Positions 11,708 to 23,612 of a stretch of DNA of 64,000 bases are shown piece after piece. Below the pieces are notes generated by a model. That model did not search any database and had not been told where the DNA came from. It saw only the letters and a program-made list of their open reading frames with translations. A program made the position numbers and the translations under genes. Position 1 is the stretch's first letter, and each line of letters opens with the position of its first letter. Source of the stretch: Acorus gramineus (Eukaryota; Streptophyta; Magnoliopsida; Acorales; Acoraceae); assembly GCA_030737835.1 (NCBI GenBank), contig JAUJYN010000012.1:283014-347013 (forward strand). Direction: 5' to 3'.

Positions 11708-12429
11708 TGATGGTTCGGCGATGTAACGAACCACTGGATTATGTTGTTATGCCACTTTGAGGCTAGTTGCTGATTATTTGTGGTTAATATAAACTGTGAT
11801 GCATGGGTTGTGTTGTTCACTGAGCGTGTGGCTCACCCCTCGCATAATATTTTTCCAGTGATTACTGAGGAGGACTTGAAGGAGGAGCTCCCTGAGCGAC
11901 TGCACCAGTAGCGGAGTAGCGCTACGTCCCGCGAGTTTTTGAGGCCATCAGCATCCTTCCTGTTTATTGTATGTATATATTTCCGTGCTTGGGCACCCAG
12001 TTGTGTATTATTTGGTTGTATGTGTATATATTGGCTCTCACAGGACATTTGATTTGTATCGAGTCTGTAGTATGTTTTTGGATTACAGACTCAGTCTTTT
12101 AGCTTCCGCTATCTGTGTATATATTATGCCACCTTGCTTTCATCTGTGTTGTTGTCATTTTAGTTGTTGTTTAGAGTGATTTATTGATTCCCTGTTTAGA
12201 CTGCTGATATCTTGTATACACTTGCCGCGACCCGGGGACGGCCGCCCTGGGGCGTGACAACACCTAACCCTAACTTACTCCTTCTTCAATCTTTCCTCAA
12301 TCATCACCGAACAAACACCCTAATAAAAAAAAAAAAACCCAGCCCTCACAGCCTCACAACACAAATCAGTGAATCACAGTCCCACCGACCCTTCTAGACC
12401 TTCAACCCTCGCCGACCCTCACCGACCGT

Positions 12430-12760
12430 CGTCGACCCTCCTCGTGAGTGAAATATGTGACTTTTGATGCATTGTTTGTATGTGGTGATCTATTACGGCG
12501 AGGGCAGTGACGGCGGCACTGCCTCGGGCGGGTGAGCATGAGGAGGCAGAGGGCGAGGTACTCCTCCTCCGATGGGGGGCGGGGCGCTTGGTCCTCTTCT
12601 TCTTGGCCCATCCTTCCTTGACCAGGAACTCCTCCTCCTCTTCTTGATGTTGTTCTTTCAAGAGGTCGGTTGGGTTGGCTGTGGTTGTGAGTGCGTCGAG
12701 AGTCATCTGATTCTTTCATCAAGGGATGAGATTCACCGATTGAAATGTTTGTTGTGGAGA
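12430..12760 (-). pseudogene. ZAT-type C2H2 zinc-finger gene fragment (N-terminal part, frameshifted)
   Basis: On the minus strand from the ATG ending at 12,706 the frame reads MTLDALTTTANPTDLL, then EGWAKKKRTKRP. The shifted frame continues PPSEEEYLALCLLMLTR, and the first frame resumes with ARGSAAVTALAV. Together these match the N-terminus of plant ZAT10/STZ-like C2H2 repressors (basic KRSKRPR box, then EEEYLALCLLMLAR). Two small indels are implied, near 12,577 and 12,533. No QALGGH zinc finger follows, so the gene is truncated. The leader just upstream also looks like a ZAT 5' UTR. It sits inside the hAT-bounded composite, so transposon capture or insertion beside a relic are both possible. 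Confidence 0.6.
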
Positions 12761-13246
12761 GAGAGAGAGGCGATGAGAGGGGAAATATACAGAGAGGGAG
12801 ACTGAGAGTTGGTTTAGGAGTCAAGGCCTTGCGGGGTAGAATAAGGCAGTTAAGTAAACCCGAGTCCGGGCTTGACCCGAACCAGACCGAACCCGTGGGT
12901 TGAGGTCGGATTCGGGCTCAGGTTGCACCCTTCGGGTCGGGTTCGGGTTGTCCTCTATGCATCGTGGGTTGAGTTTGAACAGACCTTTAACCCGACCCAA
13001 CCCGTCTGAGTTACACCCCTAACATGGTGTCACACGAGGGAATGAGATGGAGTGGGACACCCGTCGTGTTTTGCCTTCTCAACAAGTGCAGACAATTTTC
13101 GTCAAAAAAACAAGTGCAGACAAAGTACAAAAAATCCAAGAATAGAATCAAAGCCTGTCTTTCCTTCCTTCTCCAGCCACAAGTACAGACGAAACCACGG
13201 CTGTCACAGGACCAACTCCCCCGCCCCCACAAAAAAAAAAAAAAAA

Positions 13247-16200
13247 ATGAGTGACCCGCAGCAGTGGCTGAGCAGCGAAGGCGAGAAATGGGTATCAACA
13301 GTGGCAAGCATATGGATACAGTGCACCAGCGGATCATCCTACGCCTTCGGCATCTACTCTCCGGCCCTGAAGTCGAGCCAGGGCTACGACCAGTCCACGC
13401 TCGACACCGTCGCCATCTTCAAAGACATCGGTGCTAACGCGGGTCTCCTCTCAGGCCTCCTCTACTCCTCCCTATCCCCTCCTTCACCCTGGCTAGTCCA
13501 CCTAGCCGGGGCCGTCCAGTGCTTCGCGGGTTACCTCTTGATGTGGCTCTCCGTCACCGGTGCCCTCCCTCGCCCGCCCCTGCCTCTCATGTGCTTCTAC
13601 ATGTTCCTCGCCGCGCACTCCGTCACTTTCTTTAACACCGGGAACGTCGTCACGGCTGTCATGAATTTCCCGCACAATCGGGGGACCATCATCGGGATCA
13701 TGAAGGTTTGTGATGTGTTTATGATTTTTTTTATCTGAGAATTTGGTTTGTTTTATATGTTTTATTGTTAAGTGGTTCTCATAGAACATGGTGCATTTTT
13801 TTGAAGTAGAGATGTCAGGTGGTTCTGTATGAGGGGTCTCATGTCAAGGTTTTGCTATTGATTCAGCCTAAATTATGATGCACCTCTCTGATTCCCTGCA
13901 GATGTATTTGGTCTTGGTGAATTGTGTAAAAGTTTGGGTCCTCTGTTTGGCTGATTTATTTCCCTTGATACATTATTTATTGTAAATCCCCTAGGAATAA
14001 TCCTTAATCACTGTACGTATCGATTTGAAGTATGTGCCTAAGCTCGAGCACTAGCTTTTGTCTCTGTTGATAGTCATTAGTGGTGTTGGTGATTGATTCA
14101 GTGGCAGATGTATGATTAAAAGGGAGAACACGGTAAGTATAAAGCCAAGAAGACATATGATAGAAGAGGGAAGAGCTCTACAAGTTGGCTCTTTTGATAT
14201 GAAATTGCAAGATACATTTCATATGTATAGAAGGGCTTTGATAATGTGAGCAGCTGAACTAGGGAATCTGATGGCTGTGTGGAGATGAGAGATTCAAGTG
14301 GATTACAAAGTGCAATGTTATACTTCGAGTTAATTTCTTGCAGCAGTGGGAAGATTGATGTTTAGATTTGAATGTTGGTATAGATGTTTGAGCTCGTTGA
14401 AGTCATGGATTAAGTGGGAAGTTCTGAAGGGTAGGGTACTAAAATGTGAGATAATGCGACTAAAGAAATGTGATTTGTGTGCTGTGTTGCTTGTTAGATA
14501 TTCAAAAGAACATATTTTCATATGCTTTTAAGAGTTGTTTTGGAACATTTCCCTATGTAATTATTCATATATACATGCATATTAGGACAGTTTCTATTCT
14601 TTATATTCAAAGCATATTTTGTACAAATTGACAATATTTATACAATTAATATGCATTATCATATTTTTAATGTGGAGTCATATTTTAAAATTCAGAAATC
14701 TAAATTTGGCAGTATTTAAATTTGACAGGTTATAAATTGGAGAAGGAATTAGCATTCAAAGCTTCATCAAAACTTCTAAAAATGATCCACCAAAACAATG
14801 AAATCTTCAATCAAATCAACTTTGACATCTCCAACAAATCAACAAGATCTCTAACAGATTTTGCAATTATATCTCCAACATATTTTGCAAATCAGCATTA
14901 ACAACTCAAGCAAATCAACATTTAAAACTAATTCAACCCTCAAAACCTCTATGAAAAGGGCACTCTAGAGAGAGAGGAGGAATCTCTTCATTCAGCCAGG
15001 AAGGAATTTATTTTCAGTTTTTGTTATTTCTTTTCTGTTTTTAGTTTTTATTTCTTTAGTATTAGAGACAGATTCTCTTGTGTTTTCAATAAAGTGCATT
15101 ATTATTTTATGGAATATTTTTATTTTTATTCTAGAATTTCATCAACCATGATAGACTAGAAAATCTTTCCACCAAGGAGAGGATTCCACCCCATGAGATT
15201 GAGTGATTGATTCTTTTATTTGTGCATTGATGTTTTTTTTATTTGTTTTTCATGTTTATATAGTTTCTTCAACTCAGATTTCTTTTGATTATGGGTATTT
15301 TTAGATCTTCCATCGTTCTACTTAGATGGGATACGGTTGATGCTTTATAAACCCTATTTTTAAATCGAGTAGAAGTGAACTGCTTTTGTAATATTCTGTT
15401 TTCATTGAATGCAAAAGAAAGAATTATCACGATACTCGTGAGGTGGATTTCCAATTCTTGGTGGTCTTTTTTATACATTGGTTTCAATTTTAGCTTTTAA
15501 AATAGATTTCTTATATCAATCATTGATAATTTGTTTTTAAACATTTTTTTGCCAAAAATTGATAATCTTTTACTTTTATTGGTTTGCTTCAGTAGCCTCC
15601 CTGTGGATTCGACCCCTTGCTATCACTTGCTATCTAGGTAAGAGTTTTATATTTTTGTTGGCAAAGACGAGATTTTAACGACAATCAAAGCCACCAACAT
15701 TGCTCGTCAAGGTGTCTTCTTGAATATGAGCCAAGTTTTAAAGTATCCGGGATAATTCATATTCAAGTCATGTGATTGAAATTGGAAACACAAATTTGGG
15801 AGTACTAGGGTATAAATATATCTTTCTGGCTAGGTTTTTTAAGCGGATGTGGGAAGAACCTTTGTGATTGCCTATTTTGGGGATTGGAAACTGTCTGGGA
15901 AAGATAGAGAGGGAGAGAGTGAAAGAGAATAAGAGAATAAATTAGAGGGAGATTGAGAAATAAAAGTTATTTTACTTTTGATTTTCCTATGTGTTCTTTT
16001 GGATTATCTCAATGTTTTTGCGATGGAGTCTACTTAAACTTGTTCTCCCATGCTGATGTTTGAGGTTTCTCATGTTTCCTTGTGGCATCTGTTTAGGAAG
16101 AAGCTCTTGGTGGTTCTCTGTTGATATCATTGGGAAGTTCTTGATCGTAATATGTATACTGATTAGATAAATTGGAGGATCGTAATATGTATACTGATTA

Positions 16201-19200
16201 GATAAATTGGAGGAATACATATGCAGTTATTAATTACCTTATTATTACCTACTTATGAATTGACTTAAGATATTATTATCAACAATACATATTAAAAAAT
16301 TAGCTGGAAACAGAGGTTTGCAATTTAAAATTTGTGATGGTGCAACGTGCACTATGTAACAAGTTATATTTGTTGGTTTTTGGTTCATAGGGAATTTTGG
16401 AGACATTAAAATAGAATATAAGTTGATGATAACCTTCTCAGTAAAAAAAAGAAAAATGATGATATGGATCAACGTGGTTGCTATAGACACTAATTTTATC
16501 TGTGAAGAGAGAATGTATATGCCTTGCTTGATAATATCTCACTTGTACGAATATGCTGAAGAACATATGTCACAACAGATTCAAAATATATGTTTAAACA
16601 TAGACTTCACATTTAATGTGGCTTATATCGCATTTGGAACTTCTCTTCCAATGGGTTGGTGCCAATATTATGTGGATCCTTTTTTGTACACTTCTACGCA
16701 TTCTGATTATGTTTTAAATATATGCTTTATAATCCTCCTTTGCTATCTCTATCCAAATACTTTTGAGTCCTAATGTACTGCTTTTAAAATATATGAAGCA
16801 AAAGGCATGGAAGTATGGAACCATCAACAATAGACATATAAACGTGCATGTAACATTGTATTCATATGACACGTCATCAAACATGTAAGGTGCGGCACAC
16901 ATCACTCTTTGTCTATCACTGGAATAGTTTAACAAAGTAATTAATACATACTTATTCTCAGTTCAAATTTAAAATGTCATGAAATAAATCCTATCCGATA
17001 TTTACTGTATCTCCTTATAGTGTCAGTGTAGAGCCGTGCCCCCTCATATCTCAGGAAGATATATTTTCTCCATCATTGTTTGTGTGGTTCTTTCATGTTT
17101 TCATTGGACCTTTGTTGACTTTGCGTCTACTAATGCCTTCATCAATTCCATTCTCACTTATTTAAAATGTGGTGTGTCATCCACAAACTAATTAATCTTT
17201 CTTGTCAATTTTTTACTACAAGGGGAAACTTCTTTTCATCCAGCATAGGTTACCCCTTATTTATTGCTTTCAAGATGGACAAAATGTCCAATTACCCAAC
17301 AAGCACAAAAGAACGTAGGAAAAATAGGACCTCAAGTCACGTCGGGTTCGAAGTTGAAGAGCTTAAATCCAGCCTAACCAAAAATCCTATAAAACCCACT
17401 AAAATTAAAATTTTTCATAGAGACTTTCTTGATGCAGTGGCATCATTGGCAAAATGCAAAGAGAAAGGCAACCTCCAGAAAGAGAGAGAGACAGAGGAGA
17501 AGGAGAGATTTTTATTGCTTCAACTCAAACCAGAATATAGAAGTTTAAATAGATCTATAAGCTTCTGTAGAACATTAGAGAGATAATTCTAAACTTGGTT
17601 CTCTCTTCCATCTTCAATTGAGTCCCTTTTATAGGATTCTAAACTGACTGAATTTTTGAGATTCAAATTAAATCCGTTTAGGGTCAATGGTCCTAGTAAC
17701 AATCCGGAGTGAGTCGGTTTAGCCCGACTATTACTTTTATTTGAACCATCACTTTTACCGATTAGCAAAGGATTATTTCTTGTTGTGATTAGTAGTCTGA
17801 ATTGCAATTCTAGATTTCATGGTCTGGGATTAGTAGGTTCAAAGACTGATTCCAATCATTAGTAGTCGCAGGTTTATGCTTGGTTTTGTAGAGAGTCGTA
17901 GCATAATGATATGGGTGCAGTTCCTCAATAGGAGTTTAAAACATGTCCTGATCCACTGTGAAGAAACTGTGTATTTCATTGTGGCTATCAGTTTTAAATA
18001 TAGGAGCAGGATGCCTAACAATCTTTTTTCTTTTTTTTTTTTGGAATCATAAATATTCAAGGTTCTGTTATGATTGATCCACTAGATGAAATATATCCTG
18101 CAAAAATCATATGGCTGACATGATAGTCAAATTCTCTTGATCCAATGGATGGTGAGAGTGGAATATTGATGCACCCAACATTGCATGATCTAGTTGAGTA
18201 TTTATAACCTGTTAGTAAAAAGGAAAGATTTTTGACTTGTTGAATTTTTATTCTTTCACACCATCCATTCCCCTTTGTATTTACATATCTAGTAACCAAG
18301 TGATCTTGGTTTTGAGCGCAGCTAGCTTTTTATAGAGGCAGCTTTAATAGTCTCATTACTTTTTCCTTCTTATTTGATTTGCAAGTTGGTATTGCTTGCA
18401 AGATTTTTTTGGATGAGTGTGAGCAAAAGATTATTAGGGGCATTAGTGTCGTGAAGAATTTTTTAAAAACAATCCATAAGCTATAATCTCATAAACGCCC
18501 CTTATCCAGCTTATATAGATTCTAAAGTTTTAAAGTTGTTTTTAGCTTAAATAAGTTCCAAAACAAACATGCAACAACTGTTTATTTAAAGCTAAAAAGC
18601 CATAATCTCCAGTTTATAAGTTTTAACAAACATGTACTTTGTGGTGGTGGAGGACATAATACACCATTGGGTAAGGTGCAGTGTGCCAACAGTCCAAAAG
18701 GTAGGTGGGGTGAGGAGACCCAAGCACGAATGAGGTGTGATGATTCTAGTGCTAGTCCCACTAGTTGCACATTGTCTAGCGAGGGATGGTATATTGTTCA
18801 TTTATTAAGGAGAGATCCTTGTTCATTAAGACTCATTTATAAACTACAAGTCCTATGGGTAAAGCCCACACAATATCTTGAAATGTAAACTTTGGGCGTT
18901 AAAAATTGATGCTAAGTTTGCCTCTCATTTTGTGCATGTTATATTTTTGGGATTTTCATTTTTTAGTCCCCATAAAGTATATGATTTAGTGATCGATCTC
19001 TCACTTCTTCATATTATAGTTTAAGTTCTTAGATTTAAAGGGTATGTTCATTAAATTGTTTGGTTTTCTTATTAGTCTCTGTGAGGGACTAAAAATGAAC
19101 ATATCCTTTAAATCTAGGGACTTAAATTGTAATATGAATTAGTGAGAAATCGATCACTAAATCATATAGTTTATGGGGACTTAAAAATAAAAAACCTTAT

Positions 19201-20670
19201 ATTTTTTTATAATTTCAAGGGATATTTTTTATCAAACTAGAAACTATGTATGTTGGCATTTACTTCCAGTCAGTTATTAATGACATATAACAAAAACTTG
19301 TGTCTATGAACATGTGTTCTTGAGTTACATATTAAACTGTCATATGGGACTACTTTTTGTCTGTTCTGGTTGTGTTTCCAAAGTAACAATTACATTTCTT
19401 TAACACATAAATGACAATTTGAATATTATTGATTCATGTTTAGGGATTTCTTGGTCTAAGTGGAGCAATATTGGTGCAAGTAAATCTGACAGTGTGTGGA
19501 GGTAATGCAACCTCATTTATTCTCTTGCTCGCGATGTTGCCAACTTTGCTGCCTCTCTTACTTATGTGGCTGGTACAAGTACGTTACACAAATGGAGGAG
19601 ATGATAGGAAGCTCCTTGATAGGTTTTCGCTTATTTCACTTATAATTGCTGGCTATCTTATGGTCATTATATTATGGCAAAATATTCAACCTTTGAGATA
19701 TACGTTACACATTATATCATTTGTAATACTTCTAATGCTGCTTGTCTCTCCAATAAGCATTTTAATGAGAAGTCAGTTAAAGGGCATGAGTGCGGTAGAA
19801 AGTGTTTCACTTAATGAAAAATCACTCCTTGAATCTGATATTGACCCACTAGGGGTGAGGGAGCAGATTGTTAACTACAGGATATCCCATGAGGAGAGTT
19901 CCATTAAGGGTGATAGTTCTGTGTACCGTCAACTCCCTACTGACGCTCATGATGTGTCGCCAATCCATGGAAATAACTCAAGAGGACAAGATCTTAATCT
20001 CTCACAGACAATATGGACTGTTGATTTCTGGTTGTTGTTTTTAGCGATGGCATGTGGCATGGGATCAGGTCTGGCCACAGTGAATAACATCAGTCAAATC
20101 GGAGGTTCTCTTGGTTACACAAGCATTGAAACGAGTACACTGGTTTCTCTGTGGAGCATATGGAACTTTCTTGGTCGATTTGGTGGTGGGTACATGTCTG
20201 ACTATTTCCTGCGTTCAAGAGGCTTAACAAGGCCATTGTTTATGTCCATTGCATTGGCTATCATGAGCCTCGGCCATGGAGTTATTTCTTCTGCTCTTCC
20301 AGGTGCCCTTTATATTGGTTCAATATTAGTGGGTATCTGTTATGGCTCCCAGTGGTCCTTAATGCCGACTATCACTTCAGAGATCTTTGGAATAAGGCAC
20401 ATGGGCACCATATTTAACACCATCTCCATCGCAAGTCCCGTGGGCTCCTATATTCTTTCTGTTTGGGTGGTGGGTTATATATATGACAAAGAAGCTTCAT
20501 CAAGAGGCACAAAAACTTGCACCGGGGGACACTGCTTCATGTTATCTTTCCTTGTTATGGCATTTGCAGCTCTGGTTGGATTGGTTGCTTCTTTCACTTT
20601 GCACTACCGTACCAAAAGGTTCTATGAGCAGACCATATATCCAAGAATTCATAACCCTGTAGCAAGGTGA
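13247..20670 (+). CDS. Nodulin-like / NFD4-type major facilitator protein, 561 aa
   Basis: A polytopic membrane transporter-like protein of the plant nodulin-like (NFD4-related) MFS family; the substrate is unknown. Exons: 13,247-13,705 and 19,444-20,670, phase 0, GT/AG intron of 5.74 kb. The start is the ATG after an A run, giving MSDPQQWLSSEGEKWVSTVA. Exon 1 (residues 1-153) carries the nodulin-like signature: WIQCTSGSSYAFGIYS, then QGYDQSTLDTVAIFKDIGAN and GLLSGLLYS. Exon 2 resumes at GFLGLSGAILVQ. It has several hydrophobic helices, a hydrophilic loop at about residues 260-340, and a second MFS half (LGRFGGGYMSDYFLRSRG, then GSQWSLMPTITSEIFG). Length and two-exon layout fit the family. 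The intron holds a solo LTR (14,492-15,699), a Mutator-like miniature (18,949-19,196) and a 35-bp tandem duplication. Confidence 0.93.
14492..15699 (+). mobile_element. Solo LTR, 1,208 bp, perfect 5-bp target duplication
   Basis: Starts TGTTAGATATTC and ends ACCAACA, giving TG/CA ends. It is flanked by identical ttgct at 14,487-14,491 and 15,700-15,704. A second copy in opposite orientation occurs at 29,258-30,407, and comparison of the two fixes both ends. Near the right end it has CTCCCTGTGGATTCGACCCC, a phrase common near plant LTR ends. No internal domains are present, so it is a solo LTR left by recombination; the superfamily is not determined. Intact ends and target duplication suggest moderate age. 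Confidence 0.88.
16143..16212. repeat. Perfect tandem duplication, 2 x 35 bp
   Basis: The 35-bp unit beginning GATCGTAATATG and ending AAATTGGAG occurs twice with no difference, at 16,143-16,177 and 16,178-16,212. Perfect identity suggests a recent event. It is intronic, in the MFS gene. Confidence 0.95.
18949..19196. mobile_element. Mutator-like foldback miniature, 248 bp
   Basis: Nearly a full palindrome. Inward from both ends the shared text is AGTCCCCATAAA, ATATGATTTAGTGATCGAT and TCACT. A 9-10-bp duplication, ttatattttt, flanks it at 18,939-18,948 and 19,197-19,206. It shares terminal and internal words with the 952-bp element at 4,139-5,090, so both belong to one family. It lies near the 3' end of the MFS intron, about 250 bp before exon 2. 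Confidence 0.8.
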
Positions 20671-21636
20671 GAGTAATAACTTCTCTGTAACTGTAGCTGT
20701 ACTTCACATATGTTCTGTTTATGTGTATTGAAGGTATTCTCTAGCTCTCTTTGTATCATGTAATTGTACAGCTCTTTCCTTGAGCCATCTATGTTTGAGC
20801 AATTGATTGATTACATAATACTTTATGAGATTCCATGGAGTTGCTTAATCATGAAATTTTCAGGTGTTTGGTTGTCAACTCTCAATGATTTATCCCATGT
20901 ATAGTTATGAAATGTAAGTGAATCTGTCACCTTGTTTGTGTTAGCACACAAGCCTTATTTCATTTAATGTCTAGTGAATGAGCAAATATGCCAGCATCAG
21001 ACGAATTTTCAAGCAGTATATCAGGAACATCTGGTTTATAATATGAACCGGAAGAATTCGACCGTGGAGTTTAGGTCATTATGGAAAGGTTACATAATAT
21101 TGCTTTTGTAATGTTCACCAGGTAAAACAAAGAGGCAATTTGTCAAGATAGCCTTATATTTTTAATGACAAAAAATCTCAATCCGTTTTAATTGCAAAAA
21201 TAACCCTTGATCTAGTTAGCATTGATTGTGTTTTTTTATTTTATTTATTTATTTTTATCATTGGAGGCATGATTTATTTATAACCTCCACTTAAAAACTC
21301 GAGGTGTGATTTATAAATCACCCCTACGGGGGTCATAACATGAACACGATTTGGGTAAGTGAGGATGGCTTATTGGTGACTGAGTGGTCCGGGGGGGCTG
21401 GGCCAGGTAGAATCCTTTTCTACTTATTAGTTCTGTTGTATGGGAGAGTGGAGAGCCTAGTCTCATCTTCTCTGCTTCCTTTTGCTTTTTTTTTTTTTAT
21501 TCTCTCGCAATTCAGAAATTGTTTATTTTTATACTTATTATTGAAATAAAAATGACTATAGCTTTATTATAAAAAAATAATATGAGCATGATTCTACCTC
21601 ACAGCCACATCCCACCCATTCTCGCTCACACTCATT
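20671..21636. other. MFS 3' flank and intergenic DNA
   Basis: Holds the 3' UTR of the MFS gene; AATAAA-like motifs are not decisive. The rest is AT-rich, with a few short hairpins near 21,270-21,330 (an ACCTCC / GAGGTG pair). No gene is seen. Confidence 0.5.
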
Positions 21637-21639
21637 CTC

Positions 21640-22976
21640 ATTCGATTCACTAAGGTTCACTCAAGCTTTGCTCTCAAAATGGTTATGGCAATGGTATACG
21701 ACTCCCTCTACGCTATGGGTCAGGATACTTCGTGAAAGATACGAGGGCAGTGGGAGCCTGTGCGGTTTCCCTACTCCCTCCATCCGCATGACCTTTCTGA
21801 GTAAGAGCTAGTTTGTCTTAGCCCAAGAATTCACCCAATCCTTTATATGGCAGTTGGGAAAAGGGGAACAGATTCGTTTCTGGCGGGATAAATGGTGTGG
21901 GGACTCCCCTTTCTGTGAGGGCTTCCCCAACCTATTCCAATTAGCAAACGATAAGGAGGCCAAGGTGTCAGCAATGTGGAGGGACGAGGCCGATTGGCAT
22001 ATTGGGCTTCGCAGGATCACCTCGGATCGTCAAGTTGATGAACTTTCGGGGCTGTTGGCTGATCTCCAAGGCAAGCGTCCTACACTACAAGAAGAGGACA
22101 GACTTCTTTGGGAAGGGAATGCGGTGCAGCTCTTCTTGGTAAAGGCAAGCTACTTATGGTGGATGAGGAGGTCACCTGAAGTGCCAGACACGGCAGCCAA
22201 AACAATATAGATTTGGAAGGGCCGATACCCGTTAAAGGTGAAGATCTTTTCCTGGATGGTGTTACAGGGGAGGATATTGACAAAGGTATACAGAGCAAAG
22301 TGGAGACCGAGCAAACCTACGACCTGTGTGTTGTGCCAAGCTGAGGCAGAGACGGCGGAACATCTCTTTCTTCACTGTGCGGCAGTCGCGCCATGTTGGG
22401 AATGGCTGGGTGCAATCTCAGGTATTCGTTTCAGATGCCACACACTTGAGGAATTATGGGAGGATTGGGTGATGTCATACACTCCGAAGGACAAATCAAG
22501 TTCCAACAGAGTTGCCCAACTCATCACGCCGGCGGCATTGTGGGCTATTTGTCTCATGAGAGATAGTTGTGTTCAAAGGGCAGCGCTTCTACGTTGAAAA
22601 CCTTTGTGACCTCATGTTTTAGCTCATCCAACCTTGGGGAACTACTCTTGTGGGGGCGGGAAGCATGCGACTACACGGAGGAGTCCTACATTTTGGAGAG
22701 TAGGCGGGCTTTTGAAAAATAGGCTGGAGGGAGGGTGAGCATTCCTCATGTTCTTTGTCCTACTCCAGCCTCTGTTTTCTTCTTTATTCCTTCCTTTCTC
22801 CTCTTATGTAGCAGGGAATTGGAGGTATCCCCTATGCTCATTTGAGAGCTACGGGTACCCTCCCTCCCCCTCCTCACTGTCTCTCTCTAATCCCTCAAAT
22901 GTTCGGACCTCTTGTAATCGCTTTGTTCGTTTATAAAAGGTCTACAAGGTGGTTTTACACCTCTTCAAAAAAAAAA
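21640..22976 (+). mobile_element. 5'-truncated L1-type LINE, 3' end with poly(A) tail
   Basis: The first readable part gives QALLSKWLWQWYTTPSTLWV, then LRERYEGSGS, the C-terminal RT region. After a frame change, 21,854-22,597 encodes GKGEQIRFWRDKWCGDSPF, the zf-RVT cysteines (TTCVLCQAEAETAEHLFLHC) and a tail, interrupted by one in-frame TAG at 22,208-22,210. A 3' UTR follows and ends in a 13-A tail at about 22,965-22,979. The layout is that of a plant L1 element truncated at its 5' end on insertion. Target duplications were not identified. Confidence 0.82.
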
Positions 22977-22979
22977 AAA

Positions 22980-23609
22980 TCAATTGTGGACGCATTGATA
23001 TGGGAGCTACTATGCGTGACTATCAAGAAGAGCAAGGTTACAGAACATAGGGAACTTGAGTTGGACTATTAATAATACATGTAGATGTAAAACAAGTTGG
23101 ACTGTCTCACATGCACATGATGACTATATAGGTCGTATTAGTCCTCTATCGTGAAGCAATGAAATTGATTAGAATAAAACTATTAACTCTCATAAAGAGA
23201 GAATTCAAAAAATCTATTTTCTTCTTCCTCGTCTTTTTTTGTAAGACCAAAATCTGAAGAGATATTGAGGGATTGATAACTTTTGGAAACATATCATCTA
23301 ATTTTAGATCTTATATTTATCTATTTCTTGAGATGATATTTTTTAAAAGTTATCGATCCCTCAACATAGTATATGTTTCATTTTTCATAAAAGCATGAGT
23401 TATACTATTTTTAAAAAATCCAAAACACATGTAGACTCGAATTGAGGCTGGAAATGGGACTGAACGTAACATTATCCTATTTTTTAATGTTTTTTTATTT
23501 ATTCCCCTCAAAAAATCATATTTTATCAAAATGTCCCTAATAAATTGTTATTTTCAACAATGCCCTTAAAAAGGGCAATTTGTTAACCATTTGAGGGGTA
23601 CTCATAATT
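22980..23609. other. Intergenic, AT-rich
   Basis: No gene. A local inverted pair (a TATCATCT / AGATGATA region at about 23,285-23,345) could mark a small decayed element. The evidence is too weak to name one. Confidence 0.35.
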
Positions 23610-23612
23610 TTA

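Larger units (their letters stand above)
9180..12261 (+). mobile_element. LTR fossil, Ty3/Gypsy chromovirus-like (Tekay/Del style), plus orientation
   Basis: Ends at 12,261 with GGGGCGTGACA, the inverse of the TGTCACGCCCC end at 7955. The body has features of long chromovirus LTRs: a CGAATTCCGG/TTTCGCAGTT segment near 9440-9470, a pyrimidine-rich leader near 9690-9730, and a GT-rich end. The left edge is not definable. No gag or pol domain is present. It looks like a solo or truncated LTR, old. Group assignment is inferred from style rather than from protein evidence. Confidence 0.48.
8943..13021. mobile_element. hAT-bounded composite, 4.08 kb (CGGGTT words), carrying an LTR fossil and a gene fragment
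   Basis: The left end TAGGGGCGCAACTTGGGCGG and the reversed right end TAGGGGTGTAACTCAGACGG match at 15 of 20 positions, and all mismatches are transitions. The flanks are acgtggtg (8935-8942) and acatggtg (13022-13029), an 8-bp target duplication with one change. Dense CGGGTT/AACCCG words fill 8945-9135 and 12,850-13,010. Between them lie an LTR fossil (about 9180-12,261) and a ZAT-like gene piece (about 12,480-12,760). Either a small hAT miniature was split by later insertions, or a larger element carried the cargo. Confidence 0.6.

Noticed and set aside
12402-12824. 140-codon frame as an intact gene
   Set aside because: Only its middle resembles a ZAT protein, and the matching parts lie in two frames, so it is a broken fragment rather than a gene.
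16423-16773. 116-codon frame in the MFS intron
   Set aside because: Lies wholly inside an intron, has AT-driven composition and no family match.
18440-18640. Possible miniature element with AAGCTATAATCTC / AAGCCATAATCTCC text
   Set aside because: The two matching pieces are short and mixed in orientation; ends and target duplication could not be defined.
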